DNA from: Cocos nucifera
Lineage: Eukaryota > Streptophyta > Magnoliopsida > Arecales > Arecaceae
Reading direction: 5' to 3'
Assembly: GCA_006176705.1 (NCBI GenBank)
Contig: QRFJ01004886.1
Coordinates: forward strand, 18,069-82,068
Length of the DNA stretch: 64,000 nt
Shown piece by piece: positions 1-11,427 of this stretch. Position 1 is the stretch's first letter. Each line of letters opens with the position of its first letter. The notes beneath the pieces are model-generated. The model was not told where the DNA came from. It did not search any database and saw nothing but the letters and a program-made list of their open reading frames with translations. The position numbers and the translations under genes are program-made.

Positions 1-104
1 TAGAAAATAACCCTTATATTAATTTATAGTCAAAATTATAAATTTGCCCTTAGAAGTGTATTACAAGTTTCAGCCAATCTGGCTTCTAAAGCACACATCT
101 AACA
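1..104 (-). mobile_element. Ty1/copia LTR edge (family L1), minus strand
   Basis: Read on the minus strand, the segment starts TGTTAGATGTG at position 104 and runs leftwards out of the window. The same start is seen at 3536 (+), 60949 (-) and 63427 (-). Because the TG end abuts gypsy gag sequence directly, this is the outer 5' edge of an LTR inserted into the gypsy remnant to its right. Whether it is a full element or a solo LTR cannot be seen. Confidence 0.8.
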
Positions 105-700
105 GAGGCCACTAGAAAGAGGTAGGTAAAAGAATTTAGCAAGCCTGCACCTGAGGAGAAGCCAAATGAAGCTTAGCTGCATTCCAGAACCCCTCCCAAA
201 TGCAAATGGGTTCGAACTCCATCTCAAACTCATTGGCGAAGAAGCTTGGGCCGAAGGATGCAATGGAGTACTCTTTCTAGAAGATTTCACAACTACTCTC
301 CCCTCAATGCTCTAAAATCTTAAGTGCTGAAGCAACTATCGAGATCGAAAAAAATATAGTCTCATCCAAGCAAGTGCAATCTAAATAAGTACTTTTACTA
401 TCATCATGACCACGATCATGATACTGAAGAATGCATCCAGCTTCAAAATGAGATCAAGAAGCTGATCAGACGAGGTCGATTGGACCGACTCTTGTGACGT
501 CGGTCTGAAAAGAGGAAAGATTGGCCAAGAGCCCTGCTGCAATAGAACCACCTCGAAGGGATGAGCTATAAGAAGATCGGCCCCAACTTGGAATCATCAA
601 TAATATCACTAGGGGATACTAGTAGGACGAGACTAGTGGATCGACAGGGTCAACAAAAAAGCAGAGGACTATGGAACTTGTGGCTTTCAATAACAAAGAT
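105..700 (+). pseudogene. gag: gypsy gag C-terminal region (G1)
   Basis: This encodes the C-terminal part of a Tat-type Gag, the structural protein that packages element RNA. The diagnostic piece is a Cys/His-like motif around 390-460, reading roughly YHHDHDHDTEECIQL, followed by an EIKKLIRRGRLDRL-like stretch. The same order is seen in element B at 15230-15340 and, on the minus strand, in G2 near 30720. In-frame stops interrupt it (for example just after the RRGRLDRL stretch) and the N-terminal capsid part is missing because the copia LTR at 1-104 cuts it. No start codon is available. Confidence 0.7.
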
Positions 701-718
701 GCACAAGGGTTCTAATTT

Positions 719-1170
719 TTGCATAACGATGCAGTTATAGTTACTTTAAATATTGCCAATTATGATGTACATGATGTCTTGATTGATAATGAAAGCTCTG
801 CCGATGTCTTATTTTTTAATGCTTTCTCTAAAATGTATATACCTGGTAGCCGCTTGGGGCCAATAAGTATCCTATTAGTAGAGTTCACCAGTAATGCTAT
901 ATCGATTGAAGGAATAATTACTTTACCAGTTGTGGTAGGTTGGCATCCAAAACAATCTAGAGCTCAGGTTGATTTTTTGGTGGTAAAGGCTCCCTCTACC
1001 TACAACGTGATTCTCAAACGACCTGGGTTGAATGCACTCTAAGCTATGGTATCAACATATTACTTGAAGATGAAGTTTCCAACAAAATATGGAGTTAGAG
1101 AGGTTAGGGGAGACCAAGCCCTAGCACATCATTGTTAACAATTAATCTATAAGGAGAAAAGTAGCAAGAA
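719..1170 (+). pseudogene. gypsy aspartic protease (G1)
   Basis: Retropepsin-like protease that would cleave the element's own Gag-Pol. The frame at 719-1042 holds LIDNESSADVLFFNAF near residues 21-36, where active elements of this lineage have an Asp-Asn/Thr-Gly active site followed by SSADVLF; here Gly is Glu (DNES). The later conserved block ending in LKRPGLNAL (GRPGLNAL in relatives) is also present, then a stop at about 1040. Homologous text continues past that stop to about 1170, so this is an ORF broken by a late nonsense change. The active-site Gly-to-Glu change is shared with element B (DNENS). Confidence 0.8.
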
Positions 1171-1217
1171 TCTTGTCTAGTAGATGGACTTGTTGCTTGT
1201 GATGACTTAACTGAAGA

Positions 1218-2515
1218 ATGGGGAAACCAAACGATGATCTTGTTGTAGCTCCTTTGAATGATGGAAATGATGACCACATGATTGGCTCTAACCTAGGGGA
1301 AGAAGAAGTTAGAAGGCAGCTCGTTGCTTTTCTACAAAGGAATGCAGATGTCTTTGCTTGGATTTCTGCAGATATGCTTGGAATTGATGTAGAGATAATG
1401 GAACATTACTTAGTTGTAGATCACAAGCATCGATCCATGAAGCAAAAGAAGTGCAACTTTGCACCTGAGTGACAGAAGGCCATCGTGGATGAGATGGACA
1501 AGCTCCTCAAAGCCAAGTTTATCCGAAAGATATCTTACCTAGATTGGATTGCAAATATAGTTCTTGTCATGAAGGTGAATGGCAAGTGGAGGATGTGCAT
1601 AGATTTCACTTATCTAAACAAACCTGCCCGAAGGATTGGTACCTCCTGCCTAGAATTGATCAATGGGTGGACACAACCTTGAGCCATGAGCTCCTCACCT
1701 TCATGGATTCTTTCTCTGGTTACAACCAAATCCGGATGGCAGATGAGGAGAAGAGTGCTTTTATTACTGACCATGCCCTTTATTGTTATAGGATTATGCC
1801 TTTCAAATTTAAAAATATAGGAGAGGCTTATGATCGCCAGATGAATAAGATCTTCAAGAAGCAGATCAAGTGCAACATGGAGGTTTATGTTGATGACAAT
1901 CAACACACTTCAAAAATATGGAGCCGATCTTCAACAAATCATATTGCCAACTTAAAAAAGACATTCAACACACTTCAAAAATATAAAATAAAGCTAAATC
2001 CAACTAAATGTGCTTTCAGAGTGACTTCGAAAATGTTCTTGAGATTCATGGTGTCTAGGCGCGGCATAGAAGCAAATTCAGAGAAAATTTAAGCCATCTA
2101 GAAAATGACCACCCCAGGGACAATAAAGGAAGTTCAATGCCTGATAAAGAAGATTGTAGCTTTGAATCGCTTCATTTCAAAATCGATGGAATGCTGCGTG
2201 CCTTTCATTCAAGTGCTTAAGCAATCAAAGAACTTCTGCTAGACCCCTAAATGTTAGTAGGCATTTTAGATATTAAAGATCTACCTCGGCTCACCTCCCC
2301 TCCTTGCCATGCCTAAACTTGGTGAAGAGTTGTTCTTATACTTGACGGTATCTCCCGCAACCATTGGAGCTGTCCTAATTAGAGAAGAGGTGAAATTATA
2401 GAAGCTGATGTACTACATAAGCCAAGTTCTGAGAGATGCAAAAACAAGATATATTAAATTAGAAAAACTGACATATGCTTTGTTGATCGCTAGTCCTATC
2501 TGATTTGCGAGACTG
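1218..2515 (+). pseudogene. pol: gypsy reverse transcriptase and partial RNase H (G1)
   Basis: This encodes an RNA-dependent DNA polymerase of the Ty3/gypsy type. In order it shows the pre-RT spacer (FLQRNADVFAWISADMLGID near 1335-1390), the RT entry blocks (KWRMCIDFTYLNK near 1575-1620), FMDSFSGYNQIRMA near 1700-1740, MPFKFKN near 1797-1815 and the catalytic VYVDD near 1882-1896. RNase H begins around 2320 (EELFLYLTVSPATIGAVLIREE). There are frameshifts near 1620 and in the region after YVDD, and stops near 2090, 2240 and 2400. It ends where a copia LTR fragment begins. The polymerase is dead; the family assignment is secure. Confidence 0.85.
1900..1984 (+). repeat. 20-bp templated duplication inside RT (G1)
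   Basis: The 20-mer TCAACACACTTCAAAAATAT occurs at 1900-1919 and again at 1965-1984. Compared with element B (44200-44260), the first copy replaces the codons just after the catalytic YVDD, while the second sits where the family normally has it. This looks like filler DNA copied from 65 bp downstream during repair. Confidence 0.75.
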
Positions 2516-3535
2516 AGTTCAGTAAGTCTTTGGCCAAAGTAAGAGTGAATTCTAGAAAGAAGTTTCCACGAGATTCACAAGAGAACTCTAATCGAGCGAA
2601 TCTTGCATATGACTGACGATGGGGTTTAACGAATTATCCATGACCTCCATCAAGTTGGTACTTATGGTAGAAGGACTAAATCATATGATAATTGTATCTA
2701 GAGGTTCATTCTTTTATTCTACTGGATTGCCACTACATACTGCTAGGTGTCACTAGTGCATTATGGGACCCATGAGCATTGTCTTGATGATCGATGATTC
2801 TGAATAGACAGTGTTGAAATTATTCCAATCTATCAAAAGAAGTTTCGATGATATTATGATAGAGATCATAATATGCCTCATTACTAGATAGAATAGAACC
2901 TACGGGATCACATATAAAAAGAGGTTTCTGTTTGATCTAATGATTAATCGATAATTATGAAATATTAAGGATATAATTATCAATATAATTTAACTCAAGA
3001 AGGATAAATTAGTAATTTGATTACTAATTAGGCTCAATTTGATTGAGCAATAAGTTTTAGATCAAGTCTAATTGAATTGGATTCAGTTTGACTTGAATTG
3101 GGTTTGGTTTGATTAAGTTATGAGATAACTCAATTGCAATGGAATCAATTTCTAATTTGATCTGAATTTGGGTTCAATTCAATCTTAATTGAATTAGAAT
3201 TTAATCTGATTAGAGATCTAATTAGATTATATTCAATTAAGTATTTGGGTCTAAACCGAATCACTTTTGGTTTGAGGCTCAATCCAAAACCCTAGAGTCC
3301 ATTACTTTTCAATTTTTCATCTTTTTGCACCTCTTGATCAACCACTTATCCTTTCATTTGGATAAGGATAAGTTTTGGTTTAAATCTAAAATTTATTTTG
3401 AATTTTAGATAGAGTTTGACTCTATCAGGTCTTTATCAGGTGCCACCTTAAAAAGATCTATCTTTAGGACTCTAGAGGATTTTTGAGATCAGAAAAAAAA
3501 TTTGGCCAACCACTAGAGAGAGGGAGGGACTTCTT
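2516..3535 (+). mobile_element. Old copia LTR fragment (L1-like), plus strand
   Basis: The stretch from about 2610 to 2930 matches the middle of the L1-type LTRs (compare 4300-4560 and 57780-58080): the text about TGGATTGCCACTACATACTG and GGTGTCACTAG recurs in the same order. From 2940 to 3535 it is AT-rich with GAATTGGGTTTGG-like runs and a GGATAAGGATAAG motif that also occurs in the LTR at 58250. It ends abruptly where a younger LTR starts at 3536. No coding sequence. Confidence 0.65.
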
Positions 3536-5803
3536 TGTTAGATGTGTGTCCTAGAAGCCAGATTGGCTAACACTTGTAATACATTTCTAGGGGCAATTTT
3601 ATAATTTTAACTATAAATTAATAAAAGAATTATTTTCTACCATAGTGTATATTTAAAGTGTCTATGATACATCCTTTGGGTTAATGATAATAACAATTCA
3701 TATTTTCAAGAGTTGAAAATTTAAGACAAATTTTTATGATTAACTCATAAACTACTCTCGACCATAGGATCATCACAAGGATGGTGATAAATTCGAAAGG
3801 TTGGTGTATGATCGCTTCCCTAAGATAGATGAATCTTGAGTCATGGTATGAAGACACCAAAGTAAGAGTACAGGTACTCATTAGGGAACGAGGATACTAA
3901 GCGTGTGACTACCTTGAGTAGTCGTAAGGAAGTCTACCTTCTCATTGATAACTGGCTCAATGCTGCAGTGGTGTGTCTAGTTCTTTGACCTGAGGTGCAT
4001 CGGCAGATCATCTTGAGGGTGTTATACTTTGACTATACCATAACTTAGTTTCCTAGCCATTCAAAATTTTGAGATGTATGTTGGCTATAGCATGTTCACT
4101 GTAGGAATTGGATTGCATCAATAAAGGAATCTATCTACCTTAGTAGATGAGGAGTAGCCCTATGATGATCATGAGATTGAGTCCATAAGCCCATGGCCAT
4201 GGCAATGTGAAGATGATAGAAAGAGTTTCTATTAGGATTTTACATCAAACTCGAATTAAATGATTAATTCATTTCACGGATATTGGGTTTAATGATTTCA
4301 CCTTAATCCTAATCCTGTTGGGACTCAAGATGGAAGAATCCAATCATACAGGTAGCTACACTGAGAGATTCATTTTTAGTTCTAATGGCTTGCCACCATA
4401 TACTGCTGGATATCACTGGTGGATTTTGGGAGCAATAAGAATGATCCTGATGATCGATCATTCTAATTGTATGAATCAAAAAAGTTCTAATCCATCGAAA
4501 AGTTTTGATGATGTCGATGATAGAGATCGTAACATATCCCATTACCATACGGGACTAAATCTAACTAGATCACACAAATAAGGATTTGGGTCTGGATGTC
4601 ATCAATTAGACTAACCCAGCTCAATTGATTTGGACTGAAAATCATGCTAGCACATGATTGAGCCTAACATTCTCCTTCTATAATCATTCTAGTTCATCTC
4701 GGATGAGCCAAAATTATTAGTTTGGACTCACTCAGAAACCTTATCTTAGTCTGACTAGAGCTTGTCTAAATCAGAAAAGGATTCTCTTAATCCATCAGAT
4801 GGAAATAAGATAAGAGTTGCTAAATCTTGTCGCCACCTACCATTTTCTGTCACTGCCGAGACAAAAGATGTCTCAATGCAGGAAAGAAAGAGGTAGGGCA
4901 GCACCCCCTTTGGACATCTCCTTGGGGCGCGCACCCCCTTGTATTCGATGCACAAAAGTGCGCATGTGCCCCTAGTTGGTGTGCACACATGGAGAAAAGG
5001 AAGGAGTCCCATACAAATGGGACTCCCAAGGTTGCTTAATGAGTTCAAATTGTTGGGCGCCTAAGTCTTTATCTCTATCTAGTATTAGCACCACCTTTGG
5101 AGGGCTTTGAGAGGTCTCAAATCTGATTGGATCAGATGACAACACCCTATCAATCAGATTAAGATCTGATTAATCCAAGCCATATGATTGGTCGGACCTA
5201 TGTGGCACTGCATGGTGCAGTAGGATCTATTTAAACCCTATCTACGCCTTGGGTTTAAAAGCTTTTGCCCATCCACCAAGCTACAAGGTTGCCCCTCCTC
5301 TCTTTCATGCCTCCCTCTGATCCTCTCTTTCTCTTCTCCATGCCCAAGGAGTTGGACACAATTTTAGTAAAGTTCCAAGGAGATTTGGTGCATAGATCAG
5401 GAAGAAGACAACTTTCACCTGAGAGACAAACGTGCTGCCTTTGAAGACTCTTTTGAAGGTTCTTTAGATCAGATCGAGATCTGATCTCTAGAGTTGTGAT
5501 TTAAAAGTAGAGGATCTTTAGATCCAGCCTGAGTGGATACTGGTAGAGGCTAGGTGCTTGCATGGCTAAGATCCAGAACCTCGGGAACATCTAGATCATC
5601 GGTAGGATAATCAGATTATTACCCAAATAAGGTATGAAATTAAATATGTTTTAATTTTAATTTTTATTTTAATATCAAATCTATAGGTTTAGATCTGAGA
5701 TGTCTCAAATCTAATTAGATTAAGTAGAAAAATTTTTAAAATATTCCTACAAATGTGATCAGATCTAAACGATCCTATGGTGGGAAAAGTAGTTTTTCCT
5801 TCA
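3536..5803 (+). repeat. 5' LTR of copia element D (L1 family)
   Basis: It starts TGTTAGATGTG at 3536 and ends CCTTCA at 5803, immediately before the primer site. A similar length is seen for the minus-strand LTR at 61136-63427 (2292 bp). A TATA-like TATTTAAA at 5228-5235 lies at the place where the 61136-63427 LTR has TATAAATA, so transcription probably starts shortly after 5240. The ORFs inside it (for example 4755-5048) are shadows. Confidence 0.85.
5228..5235 (+). promoter_or_regulatory. TATA-like box in D LTR
   Basis: TATTTAAA within CTATTTAAACC. It lies at the same relative place as TATAAATA (minus strand, 61725-61732) in the related LTR and is followed by a shared 'CCCT..nACGCC' context, which supports a conserved core promoter. 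No activity is implied. Confidence 0.5.
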
Positions 5804-5805
5804 AC

Positions 5806-5817
5806 TGGTATCAGAGC
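5806..5817 (+). other. Primer binding site (initiator tRNA-Met type)
   Basis: TGGTATCAGAGC, two bases after the LTR end (CCTTCA|AC|TGG). This is the standard plant copia priming site complementary to the 3' end of initiator tRNA-Met. It fixes the LTR boundary and the orientation of the element. Confidence 0.9.
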
Positions 5818-7790
5818 TGCGTTAGCAATTCTTCAAATCTATTTTAAATCTAATTTTAATTTTTTTTAATTTTATATTAAATAATTTTAGATATCGTATT
5901 AGATGTGATTAGATCTAAAATCAAAAAATCTAAAAAAATTATAGATTCATATCAATGTTGTATGAGATACATGTCTAGACTAGGTGTAGAATTATTCTGT
6001 GTAGTCTAGAGTAATTTTTTTGATATACTTAAAATATTTTTTTAGATCTTTTTGTTTTTATTTTTTGATGTCATAAATATTATAATCAGGTATGAAAATA
6101 AAAAATAAAATTTTTAAATTTTTATATGAGATATAAATAATGCATGCCTAGACTAGCTGTAGAATAGTTCTATGATTTATCTATAATATATTTTATTTGA
6201 TGTGATCAATTTTAAAACTTTATTTTTTAGATATTATATGTGATATATCAGATCTGATGGCATGCATATCTGATTTAATATTTGATAATGAGATGTATAC
6301 AGAATATGCATGATGATCTATGACTTTATATGAGATATATGTTGTAGATCGTATTATTTGTAGTGTAGTTATTGTTTCTGATTAAGGCATTCTCCTTGAC
6401 CGTCCAATCATAAGAGTTAGAAGGGTTTAAAGGCCCTCTATTTCCATTCGAAGGGATGCTCTTATAGCTTGTAAGGCTGTTGCGCATTTGTTCTTAATCA
6501 GAAATCGAAAAACTTACTTTTCTGCAAAATCCTAGGATTTTTTGAATGTTTCTATTTATGAACCCAAACTTAATTAAGAATTAAGATTATAAAATAAATT
6601 AGATCTAAAAATTATGAATTTTTAGATCTAAGACACCTTTATAAATTTGGGTTCGGGCTTGGTTAGCTCAATTAGGTCTAGCGGTTGATCAAACCGATTC
6701 AAGAGTTGGTTAGGTAGGATCAAGAGTGCTTAGAATTGACCAGCCCAATAAGATTAAGTCTAGATCAAGGTCAACTCAGAATAATATGTGGTTGACCAAG
6801 TCATGACCTAATTTCGCTCCATTGTTCGAGTCTGGATTGTAGGCTAACCAGATTGGTTCTGATTCGATAATTTGGTATCTTAGGTAAGTTTGGCAGGTAC
6901 GATCAACTAATTTTTAATTGGAAGCTACTCAATCTGAATGCATTCTTGTCGAGTTAATGGCATATCTCTTTCACCGGTCTCACTCACCTAGCCATTTGTA
7001 GGCTAACAATTCAAGCTAACCCATGCCACTAGGTTAGTCATAATTGTTATGACTAAGTCAAGTTAAGTTTAAAGAGACCTAAATCAAATCTTCCTAAGAA
7101 AATATTAAGTAATAGGTCTTCCACCATTGTAGATGTGTGGGCCGTTCCCAGGGATGATTGTTCTCGGCTAGTTATAGTGGTTCAATTGCATCGGAAAGAT
7201 GCAACCATGTTTATTAGGCATTGGATGCTATGGGTTGGAGGATGGATTGGGTTCAATATTTTGGATATGGTGAGGGATCCAATCAAAAATCCAATTCATG
7301 CAAATGGTGGGTCTAACTTAACTAAGGAGTGAAGCAATATTTCGGACACGGTGAGCTTCATGAATTAGAGACCAAGTTTGGGTGCACCATGATTAGAAAA
7401 TTATTAGATAAGAGTTGTCCACTTATCATCAATAACTGTTAGGTGAGGTGGTGAGCCAATCGATGGACCGCACCACCCACTAAAAATTAATTGATCATAG
7501 TGATTTTTGCATCTCTATCAAAGGAGTGTAGGGATCCGAGAAAATAGTGAAAGCCTAATTTATTTAAAAATAAAATTTTTAAGTAAATTGGTTAAGTCTA
7601 ATTAAAAAATCTAACTAGAAACTTTGACTCTCTATAGAAAAATATCTGCATCCAACCTACTAGCCCGTATCCTGGACACCCATAGACTGACCAGATCCAG
7701 TTATAAGGATTGACTCTGATACTACAAAATTATTTTGAATTTCAAAAAGCTTACTCATGTATTGAACCAGGAACCCCCAACCTTACCAGC
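5818..7790 (+). other. Non-coding leader of copia D with hairpin units
   Basis: About 2 kb between primer site and gag with no long ORF. Related text occurs in element H (23100-23700) and in the fragment at 18285-18905, so it is a conserved leader. Near its start are hairpin-forming units: TCTAGACTA at 5974-5982 pairs with TAGTCTAGA at 6002-6010, and a related unit starts at about 6142 (CCTAGACTAGC). Such a place would suit packaging or dimerisation signals, which is inference. Confidence 0.6.
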
Positions 7791-7812
7791 CCATCTATCC
7801 GCCGAATAGAGA

Positions 7813-8620
7813 GTGTCTCTAGAAAAGTGGATGGATGAAGGCAATAAAGCTAGGTACTACATGTTGGGCTTGATGTCTGATAAGCTTCAGCAACAACATG
7901 AGGATATCAAGACTGCTCACCAAATGTTGGCTCACCTACAAGAGTTGTTTGGTGAGAAGAGTCGCGCAGCTAAGTATCAAGTCATAAGAAGACTATTTAA
8001 GGTTCAAATGCTTGATGGGCAGTCAGTCCAAGATTATTGTCTGATGACGATCAAGGACTTAGAGAGCTTGAGAAGCTCGGTGTCAAGCTAGATAGGGACT
8101 TATAAATTGATGTAATCTTGAAGTCCTTGATTGATGCATATGGGCAGTTCATCATGAACATCCATATGCATAAGCTACAATGTACTCTAGCCGAATTGAT
8201 GAACATGCTGGTTATAGCTAAGTTCTCTTTGAAAGGTTCAAAGAGCTCTGTGCTTGCTATGGAGCAGACTTCTTCTAAGAGAAAGTCTTTTGAAAAGAAG
8301 AAGTCTGCAAAGAAGTAAAAGACTGAAGGTGGGAAGAAAAAGGGGGAGTCAAAGAAGAAGGCCGCGGACAAACAAAAATATTTTCATTGCAACATCGACG
8401 ATCATTAGAAGTGGAACTGCCCTTTATACCTAATCAGTCTAAAGAACAAGAAGAAGACATAGATCCTTCTGAAGGTATGCTCATTATAGAATCTAACTTT
8501 ATGGTTTCTTTTACATCCAGTTGGGTGCTTGACTTTAGTTTGAGTGCTCACTTGTGCACTTCTATGTAGGATCTTAAGGAGAGTAGGAGGCTGAGGGATG
8601 GTGAGATGATCCTGCATATC
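7813..8620 (+). pseudogene. gag: copia gag (element D, copy 1)
   Basis: Gag polyprotein of a copia element, the shell protein binding its RNA. The frame 7813-8091 carries the typical UBN2-type gag helix region (LEKWMDEGNKARYYMLGLM, then HQMLAHLQELFGE), and 8118-8318 continues it in another frame (KSLIDAYGQFIMNIHMHKLQ, then a Lys-rich tail near KRKSFEKKKSAKK). A degraded zinc knuckle follows at about 8379-8425: FHCNIDDH, a stop, then KWNCPLY, where the first Cys has become Tyr. Frameshift near 8080 and stops near 8105, 8319 and 8407 make it dead. The initiating Met is not certain; upstream text is out of frame. Copy 2 at 35240 is more broken by small insertions. Confidence 0.8.
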
Positions 8621-9985
8621 GAGAACAAAGCAAGAGTTGCTGCTGTGGCCGTGAAAACCTACTCTCTTCGACTACCATCAGGATTAGATTTAACTTAAGG
8701 ACTATTTTTATGTACCTATAGAAAGTAGGAATTTGATTTCTATTTCATGTTTAGTATAGGAAGGCTATGTAATTAGTTTTCTTAAGGACCATTATAATAT
8801 TTTTTTTGAAAGAAATAAAATTGCAAGTAGTTTTCTTATAAATGGTTTCTATTAGTTACATATTGATGTTTCTATTTTTAATATTAAGAAAAACATGAAT
8901 GCTATAGGATCAACTTGACCTAGGAATAGTCTAAACGATAGGTATCTTTGGCACCTTAGGCTACGTCATATAGCGGAAGACAGGGTTAACAAATTGGAGA
9001 AATCTGGGCTATTAAATCCATTGGCTTCCAAGTCATATCCGATTTATGAATCATGCCTTCATGTAAAAATGATCAAGCTCCCTTTTGTAGGATATGGAGA
9101 AAGGGCAACATACCTGCTTGCCCTAGTACACACAGATGTATGCGGCCCATTTGATATGCTAGTAGAGGTAATTATATCTACTTCATCATCTTTATCGATG
9201 ATTTATCTCGGTATAGATATGTGTATTTGATGTGACATAAGTCTGAAGCCTTTGAAAAGTTCAAAAAATTTAAACTCAAAGTAAAAAATAAATAAAAAAA
9301 TCTATTAACATTCTTCGATCAGATCAAGAAGGCAAATACCTTAGTCAGGAATTTCTAGACTATTTTAAGAAAAATGGTATAGTATCATAATGGACTCTAT
9401 CTGAAAACCTCAACTTAATGAAATTTCAAAATAGAGAAATCGGACCCTATTGGATAGGTCCGATCCATTATGAGCTTCATGGACCTTTTTTAGTTTCTTT
9501 GGGGATATAGTCTAATGACCGCTATATATTTACTAAATCAGATTTCTTCTAAAACTATTCCTACCACACCGTATGAGATATGGCATGGTAAGAACCAAAT
9601 GTAAGTCATCTCAAAATTTGGGGTTGTTTGGCTCATGTTAAGAGATAGCAAACGGACAAGTTGGAGTCGAGGTTCTTTAGAGCTCAGTTCATTGGATATC
9701 CTAAAGAGTCGTTAGGATATTATTTCTATCTTTCAGAAGACCATAACATGATTGTAAGTTGATATGTTATTTTTCTTGAAAAATAGTTTATTCAAGATGG
9801 TGGCATCATGAGATAGATCAGGTTCGAGGAGAAAGTCTCCGAGCAGCAATGAGCTAAGAAACCTATGGAACCCAATCAGATTGAGCTAGTCCAAACACTA
9901 CCTCCACCTCGAAAATCAATTAGGATTTTTGGTCCTCCTGAAAGATACTTAGGTACTATTTTAGAAGATGTTGAGAAAAAATATT
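8500..9985 (+). pseudogene. pol: copia protease and integrase, truncated (element D, copy 1)
   Basis: The protease signature is degraded: around 8520-8570 the text reads WVLDFSLSAHLCTSM, where active elements have Asp-Ser/Thr-Gly. The integrase region begins near 8935 with RYLWHLRL.RH (zinc-binding His side), continues at 8994-9230 (NKLEKSGLLNPLASKSYPIYE, then VHTDVCGPFDML with the first catalytic Asp) and shows the Glu-side text SDQEG near 9318-9332. The post-integrase blocks TPYEIWHGK near 9566 and PPERYLGT near 9940 follow. Numerous stops and frameshifts are present. The text stops being copia at about 9985, before any RT, and is joined to gypsy sequence on the other strand. Confidence 0.8.
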
Positions 9986-11427
9986 TCTCAAGCCTGAGGC
10001 CCAGAAGCCCTCAGGAAGATCTATTCTTTCTTTAGGAAGTTCAGCTGCCAATTAGAAGTACAAACTTCTTACTGCTCAGGTTTGGCTAGATTTGAAATGG
10101 TGCATTCTACTATGAAGTCGGCCAGTATTTAAGCTTTAACAGAGGGCCAAGGTTGAAAATTAATGTCAAATTTGGTGAGCTCGATTGTCCATTTCACTAT
10201 TCTTCCAGAGGTATCGGGCAAGTGAAGAATTACTTTAATGGGTTGATCAGTAAGAAGCATGACAATATGCCCCTAAAAATAAGGCCAAAGAGCTTCCTGA
10301 CTGCAATCAACAAAGCATAGGTAAGCTTTCCAATTTCGTGTACCTTATTTCTGCATCCCTCAGAACTCAGCTTATGTAGTAGATAGGCTTCTGGATTTTT
10401 GCCTCTTCTCTGATCAGGATAGCTCCAATTGCCGTAGGTGATACCACTAGATATAGGAATAGTTCTTCACCAGGTTTGGATTTGGCAAGGAGAGGAGGTG
10501 AGCTTAAATAGTTCTTCAATTCTTCAAAGGCTTGTTGACATGCTGGAGGTCTAGCAGAAAGTTCTTTGGTTACTTGAGCACTTGGAAGAAGGGAATACAA
10601 CGCTCAGCCGACATTAAGACATAGCGATTTAGGGCTCAACCGACCTTGAGATAAAGTGATTCAGGGCTACAACCTTCCCCGTCAGGCGTTGAACCTCCTT
10701 TATGATTTTTAATATAGTCATTTTTTGGATGGCTCTCATCTTCTCGAGATTCACTTCGATGCCATGTCTTGACACCATGAAATCTAGAAACTTTTTCGAA
10801 GTTATCCGAAAGCATATTTGGTTGGATTCAACTTCATATATTTTCAGAGGGTGCTGAAGGTCTCTTCAAGATCAGTAATATAATTTGCTGAAGACTGGAT
10901 CTTAACAAGCATGTCATCTACAAAGACCTCCATATTATGATCGATTTGCTCCTTAAAGATCTTACTCACCAGGCATTGATAGGTTGCGCCTGTATTTTTA
11001 AGTCCAAAAAGCATAATTCTATAACAATAAAGATCACAATCAGTAATAAAAATAGTTTTCTCCTCATTTTCTGGTGTCATCCGAATTTGGTTTTAATAAA
11101 AAAAGACGTCCATGAAAGTGAGAAGCTCATGATCTGAGGATGCATCCACCAGTTGATTAATTCTAGGTAAGGAGTGGCCTTTGGGCAGGCCTTATACAAG
11201 TCTGTGAAGTCTATGCATATCCTCCATTTATCATTCGCCTTGCGAGAACTACATTTGTGATCCAATCTAGGTTGGATACCTTCTGGCTGAACTTGGCTTT
11301 GAGTAGTTTGTCAACCTCGTCCATAATAGCTTTCTATTATTTTGGTGTGAAGCTACACTTTTTCTATTTCACAAGTCGGTATTTGAGATCTACAACTGAT
11401 GATGTTCCATTACTTCAGCATCAATGC
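9985..11427 (-). pseudogene. pol: gypsy RT and RNase H (element A, copy 1)
   Basis: Reading leftwards, the fragments show KWRICIDFTDLYKACPK near 11235-11180 (RT entry), EKTIFITDCDLYCYRIMLFG near 11062-11003, GATYQCLVSKIFKEQID and the catalytic VFVDDMLVK near 10930-10900, then RNase H text EELFLYLVVSPTAIGAILIRE near 10480-10400 followed by YYIS. The last recognisable block near 10150 corresponds to the ADFIVE-like end of RNase H. Between 11080 and 11265 the frame shifts and a segment around FMD.FSGYNQ is scrambled; stops occur throughout the RNase H end. No integrase follows. Confidence 0.8.

Larger units (their letters stand above)
105..2515 (+). mobile_element. Ty3/gypsy Tat-lineage remnant G1 (gag end, protease, RT, partial RNase H)
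   Basis: A plus-strand gypsy fragment of about 2.4 kb holding the end of gag, the protease, reverse transcriptase and the start of RNase H, with no LTRs, primer site or integrase. It aligns along its length with the same regions of element B (14960-16475 and 43028-44756). It is cut on the left by a copia LTR and on the right by an older copia LTR. Many in-frame stops show it is inactive. Confidence 0.85.
3536..9985 (+). mobile_element. Ty1/copia element D, copy 1 (5' LTR, leader, gag, partial pol)
   Basis: A plus-strand copia element with a 2268-bp LTR (TG...CA), a primer site two bases after it, a long non-coding leader of about 2 kb, gag near 7800-8620 and protease plus integrase near 8640-9985. 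Reverse transcriptase, RNase H and the 3' LTR are absent: pol is joined directly to the RNase H end of gypsy A. The long LTR and leader and the pol motifs suggest the Angela/Tork group. The part from 4718 onward is repeated at 32087. Confidence 0.85.

Noticed and set aside
99..290. 63-aa minus-strand ORF
   Set aside because: It is antisense to gypsy gag and crosses the copia LTR boundary at 104; a shadow frame.
4755..5048. 97-aa ORF with Cys residues, repeated at 32124-32381
   Set aside because: It lies inside the U3/R part of a copia LTR; identical in copy 2 only because the block is duplicated. No domain seen.
7135..7332. 65-aa ORF in the leader of element D
   Set aside because: Not preserved as an ORF in copy 2 and not similar to any gag or regulatory protein I know; probably chance.
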